A stretch of DNA of 64,000 bases, taken from Mytilus trossulus. Taxonomy: Eukaryota > Mollusca > Bivalvia > Mytilida > Mytilidae. This document shows positions 34,301 through 49,300 of this stretch, in pieces (within the stretch, counting starts at the first letter, position 1; each line of letters begins with the position of its first letter). The notes under the pieces were generated by a model. That model worked only from the letters and a program-made list of their open reading frames with translations, was not told the origin of the DNA and ran no database searches. The stretch is taken from contig NC_086375.1 in assembly GCF_036588685.1 (NCBI RefSeq), positions 37,346,566-37,410,565 on the forward strand, given 5' to 3'. Both the position numbers and the translations under genes were made by a program.

Positions 34301-37300
34301 GACTATGAGTCTGTGACCTTGATCTCTGACCCCTAAGAGAAGAGATATTTGTTTTTTTGGCAGAAAACATCCTGCTATTCCTGGACAAGAACTTTCTTAT
34401 CATTTGCATAAAACTTGTGCTATCTGCTATGTATTTCCATAAGACGATATCATGTTTACCATAATGCTTGACCCATGCTAGAATGCTTTTATTTTTAGTG
34501 TAGAAATCAAATTGAAAATTGAAATGGTGAATGTGTCAAAGAGACCACACACTTTTGATATCAGGAATGTTGGTAAAATGCTCAAGGACGAGCTGTTGTG
34601 TATTATTGTGGCAAACACATGACTTGACAAGTTATAATAGCTGATTAATGATAATTTGTCTTCTTATAATCCTTATAAAACCATGCTCTAAATTTAGCTT
34701 AAATTGGAATTTTACTGCTGTTCAAATCAGCCAACAGTTCTTAGTTCTTAGACTCAATTTGAAATGAATAAAACGTAAAATTTTAAGAGGAATATTGTTG
34801 TGCATTTTTATTTTGGTACTGTCTGCATAAAAATTCAATTTCATCTTCTGTTTCTGATGGTTTTCCTGAAGAAATTTAATGAAGGTACTTGAATACAATG
34901 CCTTAGGCTAACGAACAAATTTCATTTAATTTCATATAATTTCTTTCAAAGGGAAAAAAGTTTTAGTTTCAATTTACGCTATAAAACTGTCAAATCAAAA
35001 AAGCATAACATCATAAAAATCTCAGAATATAATAAAAATGTTATTTGTAACAAAAGAGTTTAGACGAGAACAATAAACTTCAAACTAAAATTGATTTCTC
35101 GTTAAGAACAGAATGGATTGAAATTTTAAGAAGCACGGAAGTTTGATTGTATTTTAGAAACCAATTCTGACTTGGAGAGAATTGGAGTTTGTACTACAAC
35201 CATTAGTGCTAATTGGTCCCCATTTCCTCGTCTCATTTACTTTAGCAGCCTTGTCAATTATACTCCTCAAATATTTGCAGGCTTCATGAATAAAAAGGAC
35301 AGAGAGGGAAAATACGAAAAAATCCATATCTTTTTTTTTAACAAATCTTTTAAAGCATTTTACATCAATTAATATAAAGAAATGATACGATTAAATATTT
35401 ATAAAGACAGGATGTGTGATGAAAGTTTGAACGAAGTTTGAAGTAATGTTATACTTGTAAATACCGATCAATATATTTATAACAAATTACTTTGAAGATC
35501 ATGAATTTAGAATTCATTTTAGTAGGATTGACATCCTTAATGAGAATGTTTCTTGGCGACATTTGTGGAATTGATGTTTTGGGAATTGTTCAAAAGAGAT
35601 GATTGAAAGTTTTCTAATGCATTTTTCTCCTAATAAGAACAGAATTAAAACTTCATCAGTTTGAGAAAATTTGATTTTGCATAGCACTACTACAAGTCGT
35701 AATCAGATGGCTAACAAGATCAATCTATTTTTCATGTTATTTTACTACACAACACATTCAATACAGGGAACGTTTCAAAGTACTATAATTTTCAAAAGAA
35801 TCTAAATCTAAATTGTGTACATGTAGTTTATTTAAGTTTACCATTGTTTACAGTAAATAAGTTAGCATCTTTTTAAAGATTTTTTTTTATAAAAATGGGT
35901 GTCCTTCTCTCTGGACACCAATTTTAATTAATATTTTATTTAATAATATACATAACTATAGTGGAATTAGAGAACATCAAAGAAAAGTTTTACAAAACAA
36001 ATATTTTTAAAGACAATTTGAATGACTTGAATAAGTCATGACATCTTTGTGTTTGATAGAAATTAACATTCCAGCAAAACAACAAAAAACAAACCAAAAT
36101 CATGGCATTTGCATGCATCTTTCAATTACACAGTAAAAAATAGTAATAATAATCCAACATACAATGTATTTTTATATTCACATCGTGAATCACAGTTACC
36201 CATTGTGGCTTTAACAATAGAACCAAGAAGCAGAACACGAGAATAGTTCCTACTTTAAACACGCTATTCAACTCTAAACATTAATGGCAAATATGGAAAA
36301 ATTGATAAGTAATGAGCTCTTCCTGCAAAAAGGATATAAATCTCTCATCTGCTGTATAGTGGCTGCACAATTTTCAAAAAATTAGTGCTGGAAATTGTTT
36401 ATCTGGAATTGCCATTAAAAAGCCATCTTTCATTTCATCTCTGATTGTGAAGACAAGTAAATGAATAAAATGTACATTTACACCCAGTATAGAGACTTTA
36501 TCTTAACAATGAATAGACAAATTTAATTATAACAACTCTGATAAAACACAAAAGTAAAAGCTTCATCACTCAGATGATTCAGTCTTGTGGAGTCTAACAG
36601 TCTGCCATAGCTCTTTGCAAGCCTGGTTTTGCAAGTAGAAGTTAAGCCCTCTATTTCATGCAAAATTAGCTGATGTATCGATTCTGCTTATCTCTGCCTT
36701 TCAATGTTTGCATAAAGACTCAAAATTTTCATCCATTTAAGTCCTGTTAGGAGTCTGAAAGCTTCTTATGAATTGATTTAATTTCCATTCATAAATCTTT
36801 TCCTCCATCTATCAATCAATCCCATCACGACTTAAGGAAGAAAATCTATATGGAAATTTTCCCTAAGAACAGCGAGTTATGTCAACACCAATGTGACATT
36901 CAAAATAAATAAAACCTTAATTTCAGGTTAACAACTAGATGTTGATTTATGAAATGTTGCTTTCACCATCTTTGGAAAACACCAACATTCAAAATAAATA
37001 AAACCGTAATTTCAGGTTAAGAACTAGAAGTTGATTTATGAAATGTTGCTTTCACCAACTTGGAAAACATCAGCATTCAAAATAAATAAAACCTTATTTT
37101 AGTTAACAACTAGATGTTGATTTATGAAATGTTGCATTCGGAAAACAAGTTCCATTTGAATTTATGCCAGGCATCATTAGTAAAAATTACAAATACCTGA
37201 TCATCAGGATCTGCATCTTTTGAATAGTTAGAGTTCCAGAAAAATTATTTTAGCTCTATAGTTGTTTTTGCTGAGATCACCCCCAGTTTTTTGGTGGGTA

Positions 37301-40300
37301 CAAGTTGTTCAATTTTAAGTTTTCTATGATGTGTTTCCTATAATGTTGATTGTCTTTCAAATGTTTTTTGTTTTTGGCATGTATTAAATTGTCTGTTTAT
37401 TTTTTTTCAACTCATCAGTTTAAATGTCACTTTGGTATCATTTGCCTATCTTTTCCCAAGGCAGAACTTTTCGATTACATCGATAGCATATGTATGTAAA
37501 AGAGTTTATTGAATTTTGTTTTTGATCAACTCTTTCCCACATCTGATTTAATGTTCCAATTCATTGACAGCAAAAGATAGTGATGTTGTTGACACAGTAG
37601 AGCATCATCAGACAGCTAGTGAAGCTTGAGAAATGGTAGACATACAATGTTGATAAACAAAACAGTGACTGACCATGCAGCAATACTGTGTTAACAACTT
37701 CTTGGTTTTACATTCACATGTTTGTTAATCTAGTTTGCGTTATGAATAAGGTTTTTAGCTCTGTTTCACTGATGTATTACATATTGTATGCTTTGGCCAC
37801 TGTTTTATTTAAAATCAAAACATGACTTCTATGCAAGGTTTTCTTTCGGTTGCTCAGAATCTGTTTGCATCTTATTAAATAAAGATACACAATTTTAAGA
37901 TGCGAGATTGATGTTCTTCAAAAAATTATGGCATCTGATAAGATTTCTGACAGTTTTTGCATTCCCACTGGACATCTTTGATTTGTATTGTATTGCTGTT
38001 ATGTTAACCTCATTAAATATACAAAAGAAGGATAAAAAATGTCGGTTTATGTATGTAATAATGAGGATACAAAGATGATGAATCAAAATGAGATGTTTTT
38101 GTATTCTCACGGGGGTATCTGAGATTTCCATTTATTTATCTGTTATCTAAGGCTTGTAATCCCTATTGTCTGTATCACTTGCATGTGTTTTGTTCTGAGG
38201 ATTGAAGAACTTCAAGATTCCAGCAGTTAAGCCTGTATATCTGTTGTTTTACCTGACAGAAAATTGTATTTTAATGTGATAAGTGATTTCACATATTGAT
38301 AGGTAAATAATGTAAATCTGTTATTGATGGGATCTTTACCATGTTGGAGAGGTGTTCAACAGCTTCCTTTAAATTAGATGAAAGTTTCATTCAGCACTTT
38401 GATGATATAAACAGTAGGTGCAATGGTGAAAGATATCAATTCATATTTTTCATATTAATCATCAGAATCTAAAGTTTAAAATTTTCTGCTGATTTTCAAA
38501 TGCAATTTAAAATTATGAACTTATATCATAAATCATAAAGAAGAGAAAAATGGTAAATCAACTTGTAATATTTTTGACATGCAATGCTACTTCTAAACAA
38601 CAGATGCTTTTCTTAAGTATCTGTAAGTAGTTCAAGTCTGTCAACACAGAGTGTAAGTTTGAACCACACAGGCCTGTGTCTGTCAACACACAGTGTAAGT
38701 TTGAACCACACAGGCCTGTGTCTGTCAACACACAGTGTAAGTTTGAACCACACAGGCATGTGGCAGTCTGTCAACACAGAGTATAAGTTTGAACCACACA
38801 GGCATGTGGCAGTCTGTCAACACAGAGTGTAAGTTTGAACCACACAGGCCTGTGTCTGTCAACACAGAGTGTAAGTTTGAACCACACAGGCCTGTGTCTG
38901 TCAACACAGAGTGTAAGTTTGAACCACACAGGCCTGTGTCTGTCAACACAGAGTGTAAGTTTGAACCACACAGGCCTGTGTCTGTCAACACAGAGTGTAA
39001 GTTTGAACCACACAGGCCTGTGTCTGTCAACACAGAGTGTAAGTTTGAACCACACAGGCCTGTGTCTGTCAACACAGAGTGTAAGTTTGAACCACACAGG
39101 CCTGTGTCTGTCAACACAGAGTGTAAGTTTGAACCACACAGGCATGTGGCAAGTGTGACAGTGTTTGACTCCAATTATAGTTGACAAGGATTTTAAGGTA
39201 TTCTGCAAAAGGTCTTGTTCTTTCATGGCACTCCAGTTGGTCTCATTGGGGTCTAAGTGTGATGCGGGATTGCCGATTTTTTGTTAGTCTGACACGTGAA
39301 AGTCAAATTAATGTTTCGTGAAAACGGGAAATGAGGTCTTGCGGGACCTGGAAAATGACAAAAAAATGATAATTGCTTACGTATATAGTGTAAACGGGAT
39401 CCGGGATCGGAACCCCCCAATGAGACCCCCACTCCACCTCCCTCCACAGATAAAAACTGTCTAACCTAACCAAAAGTGCTTAAAGGGATGTTTAACACCA
39501 ATAATAAATCAATCAATCTATCTTTTAAAAGTAACAGTTCATCAGTTGAAAACTTATACATAGCTGGATATTATTTGTAAAAACTTTTATTCTATTCATT
39601 TTCATTTAGAAAGTGTATCAACCCCAATATTTGAACTTCTTGGCCAGGTTACACAAAATGCAAATATAAAAAAAAAGATGTGGTATGATTGCCAATGAGA
39701 CATTTTACTCTCCACAAGAGACCAAAATGACACAGAAAACCATTATGGTGACCTGTTTTGTGGTGGTGGGGGGAAATGGTAAAAACATGTTTTAAATCCC
39801 AGCTTTAACAGTATGGTAATTTGTATTTTTCAATGGTTTTGTTGTGCTACAGAACACAATGTTAGAACTTGGAACTTTGTTTGCTAACACCATGTTATTG
39901 TAAACTTGTCACTCCTGTTAAATAAGCAAAATTATTTTCTTAATTGTTTAATTTTCTAAAGTAGCAATTTACATAGCATTTCCTAATAGAACTTGTGAAA
40001 ATAGATATTTCCTAGGTTACATGCAATACTGTATATTGGATTAATTACCAGTAAAGAATTTAAATTCAATAACTTTTTGTTCTGAGTCGAATAATATTAT
40101 TGCAGAGAGATTAGCCTTTTCTATCTTTGATTCCATCCAAGCTTGCCATATCCGTTTTAAGGTTACTTAAATGTGCGATAATTGCTGGTTGCTCCGCTTT
40201 TCTGAATGTGTCTCTATGTGTTATTGATTGATCTGAAAAATTAAGCGAAATATAGTTCAATGGAGTAAGAGAAACTGAAGTATTTGAGTGATTGATGAAT

Positions 40301-43300
40301 AGATTCTATGAGTTTCTATATGCTATAAACCAATATTCTATGAAAATGAATTCATGGTATACATATACTAATGAAACTAGTGAGTTGATTATGACAGTTT
40401 AGAAACAGTAAAACTTTTACTAATTGATATTACTTTATCAGCTGTATGATTATGATTCGAATGAGGATTTGACACTTAAATGTGAGGAACTGACGTAAGG
40501 AAACAGTTGTAATCAGCAGTTATAAAAAAAAATGTCCATATCAAGTACTTCTGTTGAAATGAAAATAATTGGTCTGATAAAAAAGTAAGGACTAGCTTGA
40601 GGACATAAAAGGTCTCTCCCTCAGATGCAAGAAATCACAGGACTACAGTATTCTCTTTAGCATTAGAAACTGGGAAAAAACTTATATTACAATTGAAAAA
40701 GACTCCAAAAGTAAAACATCAAAATTGGAATAGAGGCTCATAAAATCTATCGCTATAAGCATGATAAGTCGGTTCTATTTCAAATAATATCCTTTTGAAA
40801 TGATTTTACTGTAATTTAAAGATAAAGGGTATAAATGGAGAATGATGTATTGTTTCAATTTTAGATATGTTCTATTAATCCCCTTTTCAATGAAAACATA
40901 TAAAAAAAAACAGTTTTGATTAATTTTAAAACTCAAGGGAAAGTGATATATTTGCATAAGAAAATTTATCTGCCACAATGTTAATAGGTTACTTTTACTT
41001 TTCTCATGTTTTGTTATCATGTATCAATATTGTATGCAGCGAGTTGCTGATATGTCATAATAAAACTTATTTTCAGCCTTTATATTTGATTAAGCCTCGA
41101 AATCTTATACATATTGAATGGGTTCTGTGTAGAATGTCTATTAGTCTTGGTGCATATTGTGTCAAGAAAACAGGTTTAGGTTTCTAGATATGCTGTAATT
41201 AATTTTGTTTTTGCAGTCCTGCATAGACAAAATTTCTGTAAAATTAGATTTATTGTTTGTATGGGTTGACCTTTGAGGTATTTTTTATCTGAAAGATTCA
41301 TGTTTTTGATCAAGGTTGAATAAAAAACCAATGGGGTTTTAAAGTGACATTTTGAAACGATAACAGTGGTTCATCTCTACTAAAATGATTTCATTATTCT
41401 TTGACTTTACTGCAACTGACCATTATTTTGACATTAATAAAATGAAATGTAGTGAAAATGTCAATGAAACTGCAACCACAAGACACAAAATATGAAGAGC
41501 TTTACTGAGCTTAAATTGCAGTCTATAACAATAGAAAATTGTCCTTTATTTCTACCGGTATACCTTATGACAAGGCTTTATTGTTTTAATGAGTTGTGAA
41601 TCATTTAAAAGGAGACTTTTTATGACCCACCTACGATAGTAGAGGGGCATTATGTTTTCTTGTCTGTGCGTCCGTTTGTCCGTCGGTCCGTCTGTCTGTC
41701 CATCTGTTCGTTTCGTCTGTCTGTTACACTTCAGGTTAAAGTTTTTGATGAAGTTGAAGTCCAATCAACTTGAAACTTAGTATACATGTTCCCTTTGATA
41801 AAATCATTCTAATTTTAATGCCAAATTAGAGAATTTATTCCAATTTCACGGTCCAGTAAACATAGAAAATGATAGTGTGAGTAGGGCATCCGTGTACTGT
41901 GGACACATTCATGATTAGATATGACGAAGGACAAGGCAGACCAAAATTTAGATATTAGATTTATACGAGAAAGTCAAATTTTTCTATTTTCTTTAATAAA
42001 GTGTACATGTATATCCAACACCTTTCTCTACCTAGATGAATTTTTGTTCAAAGTAAAACAAATATAATGCTCATGAATTTTCTAGAGTTAAACGTTTTTT
42101 CTTCTTTTTGTAGGGCAATTGTACTGAATTTGAAGCCAGAGTTGTGGCCCAGTGTGATGCTTTAATAGAAGCTTTAAAGAAAAGGAAGTTGGAACTGATT
42201 GAGAATGTACATCAAGAGAGAGAGATGAAAGTCAGGGTACTTAAAGAACAAGTAACACACTGTACCTCACTATTACAAAAGACAACGGGACTGTTACATT
42301 TCTGTATAGAAGTACTAAAAGAGGGAGACCCTGCCTCATTTTTACAGGTTAGTTCAGACACTGTGACAGTTTTGTTACTTTGAGCATTGATGATTGTATT
42401 GAGGATTTTACCGGAATAATTCTGTCATTATATTCCATTTTCCTAAGATGGCTACATAATTGCATGTCTAGTCAATGAAAATTCGTCAATTAATCATTCA
42501 GATTTAGCTCAAAATTTATCTATCCTGATAACATTAAGCTATTAGAACATTTGCTCTCTCTGCCTTTCAAATTCCTCGATTGGTTTGACGCCTTTTATTA
42601 TTGTGAATAATTCAGGCCTTCTCTAGTGGGAGAGTTGATCGTGGGCAGGGACTGAATTTTCTGGTCATTAAGGACTCTGTAGCATAGTAAAAATCACACC
42701 ATAAAGTAAGCATGAAATAAAAACTTTTGAGAATCCTCCAAAATTTGTAGTCACAAAATGAAACCACAGTATTTGACTTTTAATTCTATTCTTTTACATA
42801 CAGATGTTGGTTGTTGAAACATTAACTACATCTGGTTAATATATGATTTCTTAGGCTATATCACTTTGCTTTTCTCAGGATATAAGCAGGTCAAGCAAGG
42901 TAAATTTGTCACTTTAAATGATTGACCATGATAATTGTTGTTGACATGACTGGCCTTCTGGCCATTTATAATGTCCATGAAAAGCTGAGAGTTTATTGGA
43001 TTGTAAACACTTCATTTCCTTTAAATCACCTGAAAGCCATGTCCAGAGATGATATTTATCAAACATTTCTTTTAATTGCATTCCAAAACCCCATTAATCA
43101 GTTCATCAAAATATTTTTGTTGCTTGATTCTGACAATTATTAGTATAAATTTGTTCATGCATATACTACTACTGATACAGAAAGTAAATGTATATTTTCT
43201 ATTAGTATTTTTTGTACCTGGCTATTATACTCTTTTGATTACCTTACTGACCAAGGTTAACCTTTCATATTACATGTATTATTTGTATGTGTGGTGTCCC

Positions 43301-46300
43301 CAAGTGCTCTACCTATCCATGTGATAAAAGGGTAAATAAGGTAATATGAGACTTACTGGCTGATGGTCAGTATGAAAGGAGTGGAGGAAATACTATAACT
43401 ACACATTAAAGAATAAAGAAAAGGACAAAGTGGAAGGATGAAATGAAAGGGAAAATTGAAATCAGGAAGAAAGAAATGAAGATAAAAGGATGAAACAATT
43501 GCTTTGTTCAGATTGATTGATTGGTGTTTACACCATTTTCAACATTATTAGCTATTTTGTGCTTGTTGCTTTTTTATTGGTGGAGGAAGTCTGACAGAGT
43601 GTCTGCAGAAAACAACCACCTCCAGTAAAATTAAAAAAAACTGACGATCCTAGTCTGCACAACTTCTAAGTAAGGGATTCAAATTTACAACCTCACTGTG
43701 GAAAGTGTCTTTTTCAGTCAACCAATTGAAAGCTTTTTATGATACTGTATACAGGCCCATAGCCAGGAATTTCCAAAGGGGGGTTCGTTGGACTCACAAA
43801 CTCGACTTTAACCGTCACAATTCGAAAAGAACATAGACGTTATTTGTGCTTATTTTTTTTCAAGGGGGGGTTCGTCCGAACCCCCCTGGCTACGGGTATA
43901 TTATAGAGGTTGCTATTAGCATTGATGTACATAAACTTTCTACCTTTTTCCTGATGCAAACATGGATATTTGTTTTAGTGTGATTATTGTTTGATCATTT
44001 ATAATTTCCTGTAACAAGATTTATTAAAAAAGTATATTTTATAATCATGATATGCCTTGTTACACCTTAATTATATTTACCTTCACTGAGATATGATATG
44101 CTTTGTTTGACAAACTTGCAACTGTTTCCTGATCATATAATTGATATTTGTTTTTTCTTGACAATTATTTGTGCATTTACAATATGGCACCAGGTGAGGT
44201 GATTCATTGCATAATATAAAGTGCAAAAATAGTGCATGTAAAACCTGCATACACACCAGGTATCTCTTCAATGAACACGAAAATAAGCATGCAAACAGTT
44301 TTTTCCTTGTGAAGCATTCTTAGATGAGTAGGGTTTGATGTTGACCACTGACACTTCCTATCTAATTTGTTTTGACAATCTGTGTTTTACTAGTGCAAAA
44401 CTATCTTCTAATATTTAACAAAGTGAAAGAAACTACACAGGCTTTTTCATTAAAAATAGAAGAGGCTATGTCAAAATATTATTTCAGATGTTGATGATGT
44501 ATCTATCAGTGTTTTACATGGTGTAGTAGGTTCTCAGACAGATCTTTGCTTGATACAGGGGATGAGAACACCCAGGTAGAGATCAGCTGATGTGGTCAGG
44601 TGTAATAGAGTAGGTGTAAATGTCTATCAAAAACAACAACAAATGTTTACATTTTATGGACAAAGTCACAGGAAATCAACGATAATGATCATTATTGGAA
44701 ACATTAATATAGTATACCACTGGCTACTGAGAATTTCAGAAAATAAAAATAATAAAATAATTTTTATTCAAGAGTATCAACTTTTGTTTACTTACATAAA
44801 AAAGTGGGAAAACTAAAAATACCGACCGTTTCCTGAGATCAAGTTTATATCAATTGGGTGCATTGATTATTGATGTCATTACAAACAAATTTAATTTGTT
44901 TTATTTCCTTAATTTTGGCAAAATGAAGGTGCTTTTTTAATATTGTAAAATAAGCATGAAACCTGAATTATGGTGAGGTCAAAATTATTGAATTTTTTCA
45001 ATATAATAAATTCTAAATTAAATCCATCAGAAATACATTTGAATACTGCATCTATCTATGCATATTTTCATTCTAGAAACATTTGAAATTAGATTTGTTA
45101 TTATCTTTATTACGAAGGAATAGAAGTTGACTATATAAAGTTACCGGTTCAGGTTAAAGTTTAGAAAATCAAAAAAATGTTTTTAAAATTTCCAGTTCAT
45201 AGAATTATTTAATTGCTTTAAATCAGAGGTTGTAACCACATCAGGCAAGGCACTTTTGGTTAATCAGTATAGGATTTTTTTTATGATTTGAAACATTGAA
45301 CAATTTTTGCTTTCCAAATTGATGAAAAATTAATCCAGACGCATGTTTTTTTTGTGCAAAGACGTTACATCATTCAAGCAATCTAGTTTTATAGAAGATT
45401 TTTTTTCTCAAACAAATTATATTTATTTTACCAATGCTTATAAGCTCTCATAGTATGAAAATATATGACAGCATCTGTGCTAGATTGTTCAACAAACAAT
45501 CACCACCAGTAATGTTTTTTTTGAAAAATGGATATATTTTCATTGAAGTCTCAAGTTTCCAAGATTCTTTTTATCACAATGACATAAGATTTCATTGTCA
45601 TGTATGGAAACAAAGAAGAAAAATGAATAATTAATGACCAGTTTGCATTGTATTACTATTAAAGCTTTATCCATTAACAATGCAAATTAAAAAAAAAATG
45701 ATTTGCTAAGGCATCAGGTATTTTCCAATATTTACACTATAGAAATTCTCAGGTTGTTTGCATACTTAACCATATCAGTCCCCAGTCCCTTTTGTTAAAA
45801 ATAATGACTGTTAATATATGTATCATGGAAGTAAAAAAAACAAAAAAAGGCAATTGAAAACCATTAATGTACTAACTACCTTTTGGTATCTGATCAAATT
45901 GCCATAAAGACAACAGCAGAAAAGAAATAATTATTTGCATCAGGTGCTGGTCTGATTATTTATATTTAATTCCTCAACATAATGTCTTTAATGGCATTCA
46001 CTCAGATGTATTTTTATACCATTTCTCTGATTGATGATTGATTATGTAAGGACTTCAAACGTTTTAATTATAGGGCTATCTTTTGTTGCTACCCAGACAC
46101 CCTGATAAAGTTCATTACTGCAACAAGAAATTATTCCCTTTCAGATGAGTATCAAATGTCTGCTGCTTTCAGTTGACAAGAATTGTCTCAGCTTTATGTT
46201 TTTCCATTTAATCATTTTTCATAAAAAAAATAAAAGAAACGGCTTCCCTGGGGAGAAGAATTTCTAAATGATAAAATAATTTGTCGGCTTAATATCCATA

Positions 46301-49300
46301 CTGGTTTTTGTATCGTTTTCTCCTTTTAATTGTTTTGATTGCTGATGCATATAATATTATATGCATTTATAGGAATAAAAAATTTATGGCGGAGAAATAA
46401 ATCACCATTATGAATGTGATATTTTGTGATTTATCAGCAACAATCGTAGTCATATTAGGTTATTCGACTGTAAATATAAGGCCTGTTAGATGATTACGTT
46501 GATGGCTTTCTGATATGGACCAGGAAATTACAAGTTTTACTTTTGCTGGATATGACAAGCGCTGTTTAAAAAAGGCAATATTACTACATTGCAGATTTAC
46601 GACATTATAAATCCTTGTAATTGCTTTTCTTTTCTTCTATCTCGACTTATACTGTTCTTTTAAAAACCGATTGTTTTTCATAAAATTTGTGACACTCGTT
46701 TTGTTGTCCTCTGATATAGAGAGCTTGAAAGACCTTTTACTATGTTTGTAAAAAGAACTTCAAATTTCTTAGTTGATATGTGATCTTGCCTTTGTGAAAG
46801 AACAGTGTGGGGTTGTCCTCAACTCTTTACAATGTTAAAACTCAATTATGACATCGAAATTCATTGTTGTTCTCTGTCCCTTCTGATTGTGTAAAAAGGC
46901 AACCCAAGACCCAAGTAAGATGAGAGGATAACTTGATTAAACTCTCAAGCTGTTTTAAAACTACTAGTTATACAAAATACTATAATATTACAAAATGATT
47001 TATAAAAGAGCCACTCTAAAAAGAGTTATGAGAGACATTATAGATCCATAATACAATCTATATTTATACAAATGCACTTATGCACTTAAAATAGAACACA
47101 GCATTATTTGAAATGAATTAATGGTTGTTCTCATAATTAGAAATATTAATTATACAATTCTTACAAATATAGAACAACTTTCTAAAAAAGTATTTTTGAT
47201 ATGATATATATTTTTTAGGAAAAATTCATCTTGTAAAAATGAAAAAAACCAAATAATCCTCAATAGATACAGTATATCATAACAACCACTTTCTATTTTG
47301 TATTGCTTTGTTTTGAGTCTTTTAGGAATATATTTGTGAAAAAAACTTCAAAAGACAATTCCTGGGAAAAACATTTTAAAAGGTTCAATATAAAATATAT
47401 ACTTTAATGTAATTTCTGTAAGATTTAAAAGAAGGAATTTAATTAAATTCTTGATTTATTTTTTGAGTAGACTTTTCTGAAGTGTACTTATTGCTATTTA
47501 TTGATAGTAGAGTGTCTAGGATAAGAATTGAATTGGTCTATTTAACATTAATAATGGAAGCATATTAAAATGAAATGACACTCATCCCCCATGAAAATAT
47601 AAAAGATTTCTTTATTACAAAGACAATGGTGAAAATAAGTTTCTTGGGGAAAAAAAATATTTTTCTGTTATCAGTAAAATAAATAATGCTTGACGGATGA
47701 AAGATGACCTGCAGTCAACTCTAAAGGTTCTAGCTAAGTTACAATGAGCCCTAATCTATTCAGCCACAATGGTCAGTTCTATAAATCACATTGTTCAGTA
47801 GGCTTGAAGATAAAAAATAATCATTCTTCTGATGTTTATTCTCTTTGATCATGGTCAGCCCCTGACCAGTAATTAATAAGTGACCTCTTTTTATTTATTG
47901 TCCAGTCTGTCTGGCACCCTTACAATGGCTGCATCAAGCATCAGCCTGTCATATTGTTTCTAAAGATGGCATTCTGTAAAGATCTATAGCTGATTTTTCC
48001 TCCTCCAGGGTGACTGCTTTTATTAGTTTTTGTCTTGAGTTCTATGTCCATATTTTAATTGAGATATCCTGCAGTTATTGTGAAGTTGGAGACTGTAGTT
48101 TTATTTTTTATGGCTATCAAAGCTCCCTTCTTTTGTGATTTATTGCTTTGGTAAAGTACAGTTGTTTTTCATTGCTTCTTATTCTAGGATTTTTGTTCTA
48201 TTTTTAGCTTTTATTTAATAAAAGTTGTCTCTAGTAATTGATTGATTGTTTTTCTGTAGCTTAATATTTATCAATATATAATAGCCAATATTACAGAAAT
48301 ACTTTAAGTATGAGAATAAAGTAAAAGGATGACCGTATGCTGCGCTAATTTAAGTGCTCAAGTTTTGTCTCAAAAAAGGTATACTGTGAATTCATTTATT
48401 TTCGTGGGTACCTATTATCCTGGAATGAGGAAAAATAATGAATCCACAGTAGTTGAAATTATTGAGTTTGATTTTTAATTAGGCAATTAATCAATCCATA
48501 TCTTTTTGGGGGCCCATTGAACTTTATAGCTTAAGTCCATTACATTTTAAGACTATCCTTTAAGTTTGTTTTTTGTGGACCTTTGTAAATTTTAAGTAAA
48601 GTTAGCTAAAGAAAATGCCAATTGAAGAAGAATTGAAAAAGACTTGTAAAATTGTTCAATTGATTATGGCATGGAAGTACCGTTTTGATGAAAGGTAACA
48701 CATTTTGTTTTCAACATGACAATTTAAGTCCCCTGGGAGATTTGCCACACAGGTTCTCAAATAGTCTGTGCTTAAGTTGTACAATAAATATCTGTGCTTT
48801 GCTATTCCTTACTGTGTATATCTTGAACTTGACCTCATCTATAACATAATATTCTAATTATATGTATTCAATTGTTGTACTTTCTTTAAAATAACATTTC
48901 AATGTTTTCTTAGGGTTGTTTTGAGATGAAATATTGATGTATGGTAAAGATAAAATATTGACAAATTGGTTGTTGAAATGTAGGCATTGAGAGATGAGTT
49001 GTTCAAAAAGCCATGGGATCAAGGATAAGAACCAGGTTGGACTAGTCCTCAGAGTATAGAATTTAAATTTGATATAATTGATAACAATTCAGTCAAATTC
49101 AATCAAAACTAGTTCATTTGAATAGTACTTCACTTATTTTACATCTTATGATGTTGGACCTGAGTCATATCCTTATCTACTTAATCATACAATGGATATT
49201 CCTGTGAATTCCTTTGTTCAGTGAGACAAAAACATTTGATGTTTATCTTCAGTGACCATGGGTCAATTAAAAATCTAATACATCAATGACCACAACAGAG

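Noticed and set aside
38635..39155. Possible CRISPR-like array
   Set aside because: The whole 42-bp unit repeats without variable spacers, and the host is an animal genome.
38725..39226. Open frames of 107-151 codons on both strands
   Set aside because: They arise because the 42-bp repeat unit is a multiple of three. The peptides are simple 14-residue repeats and there are no gene signals.
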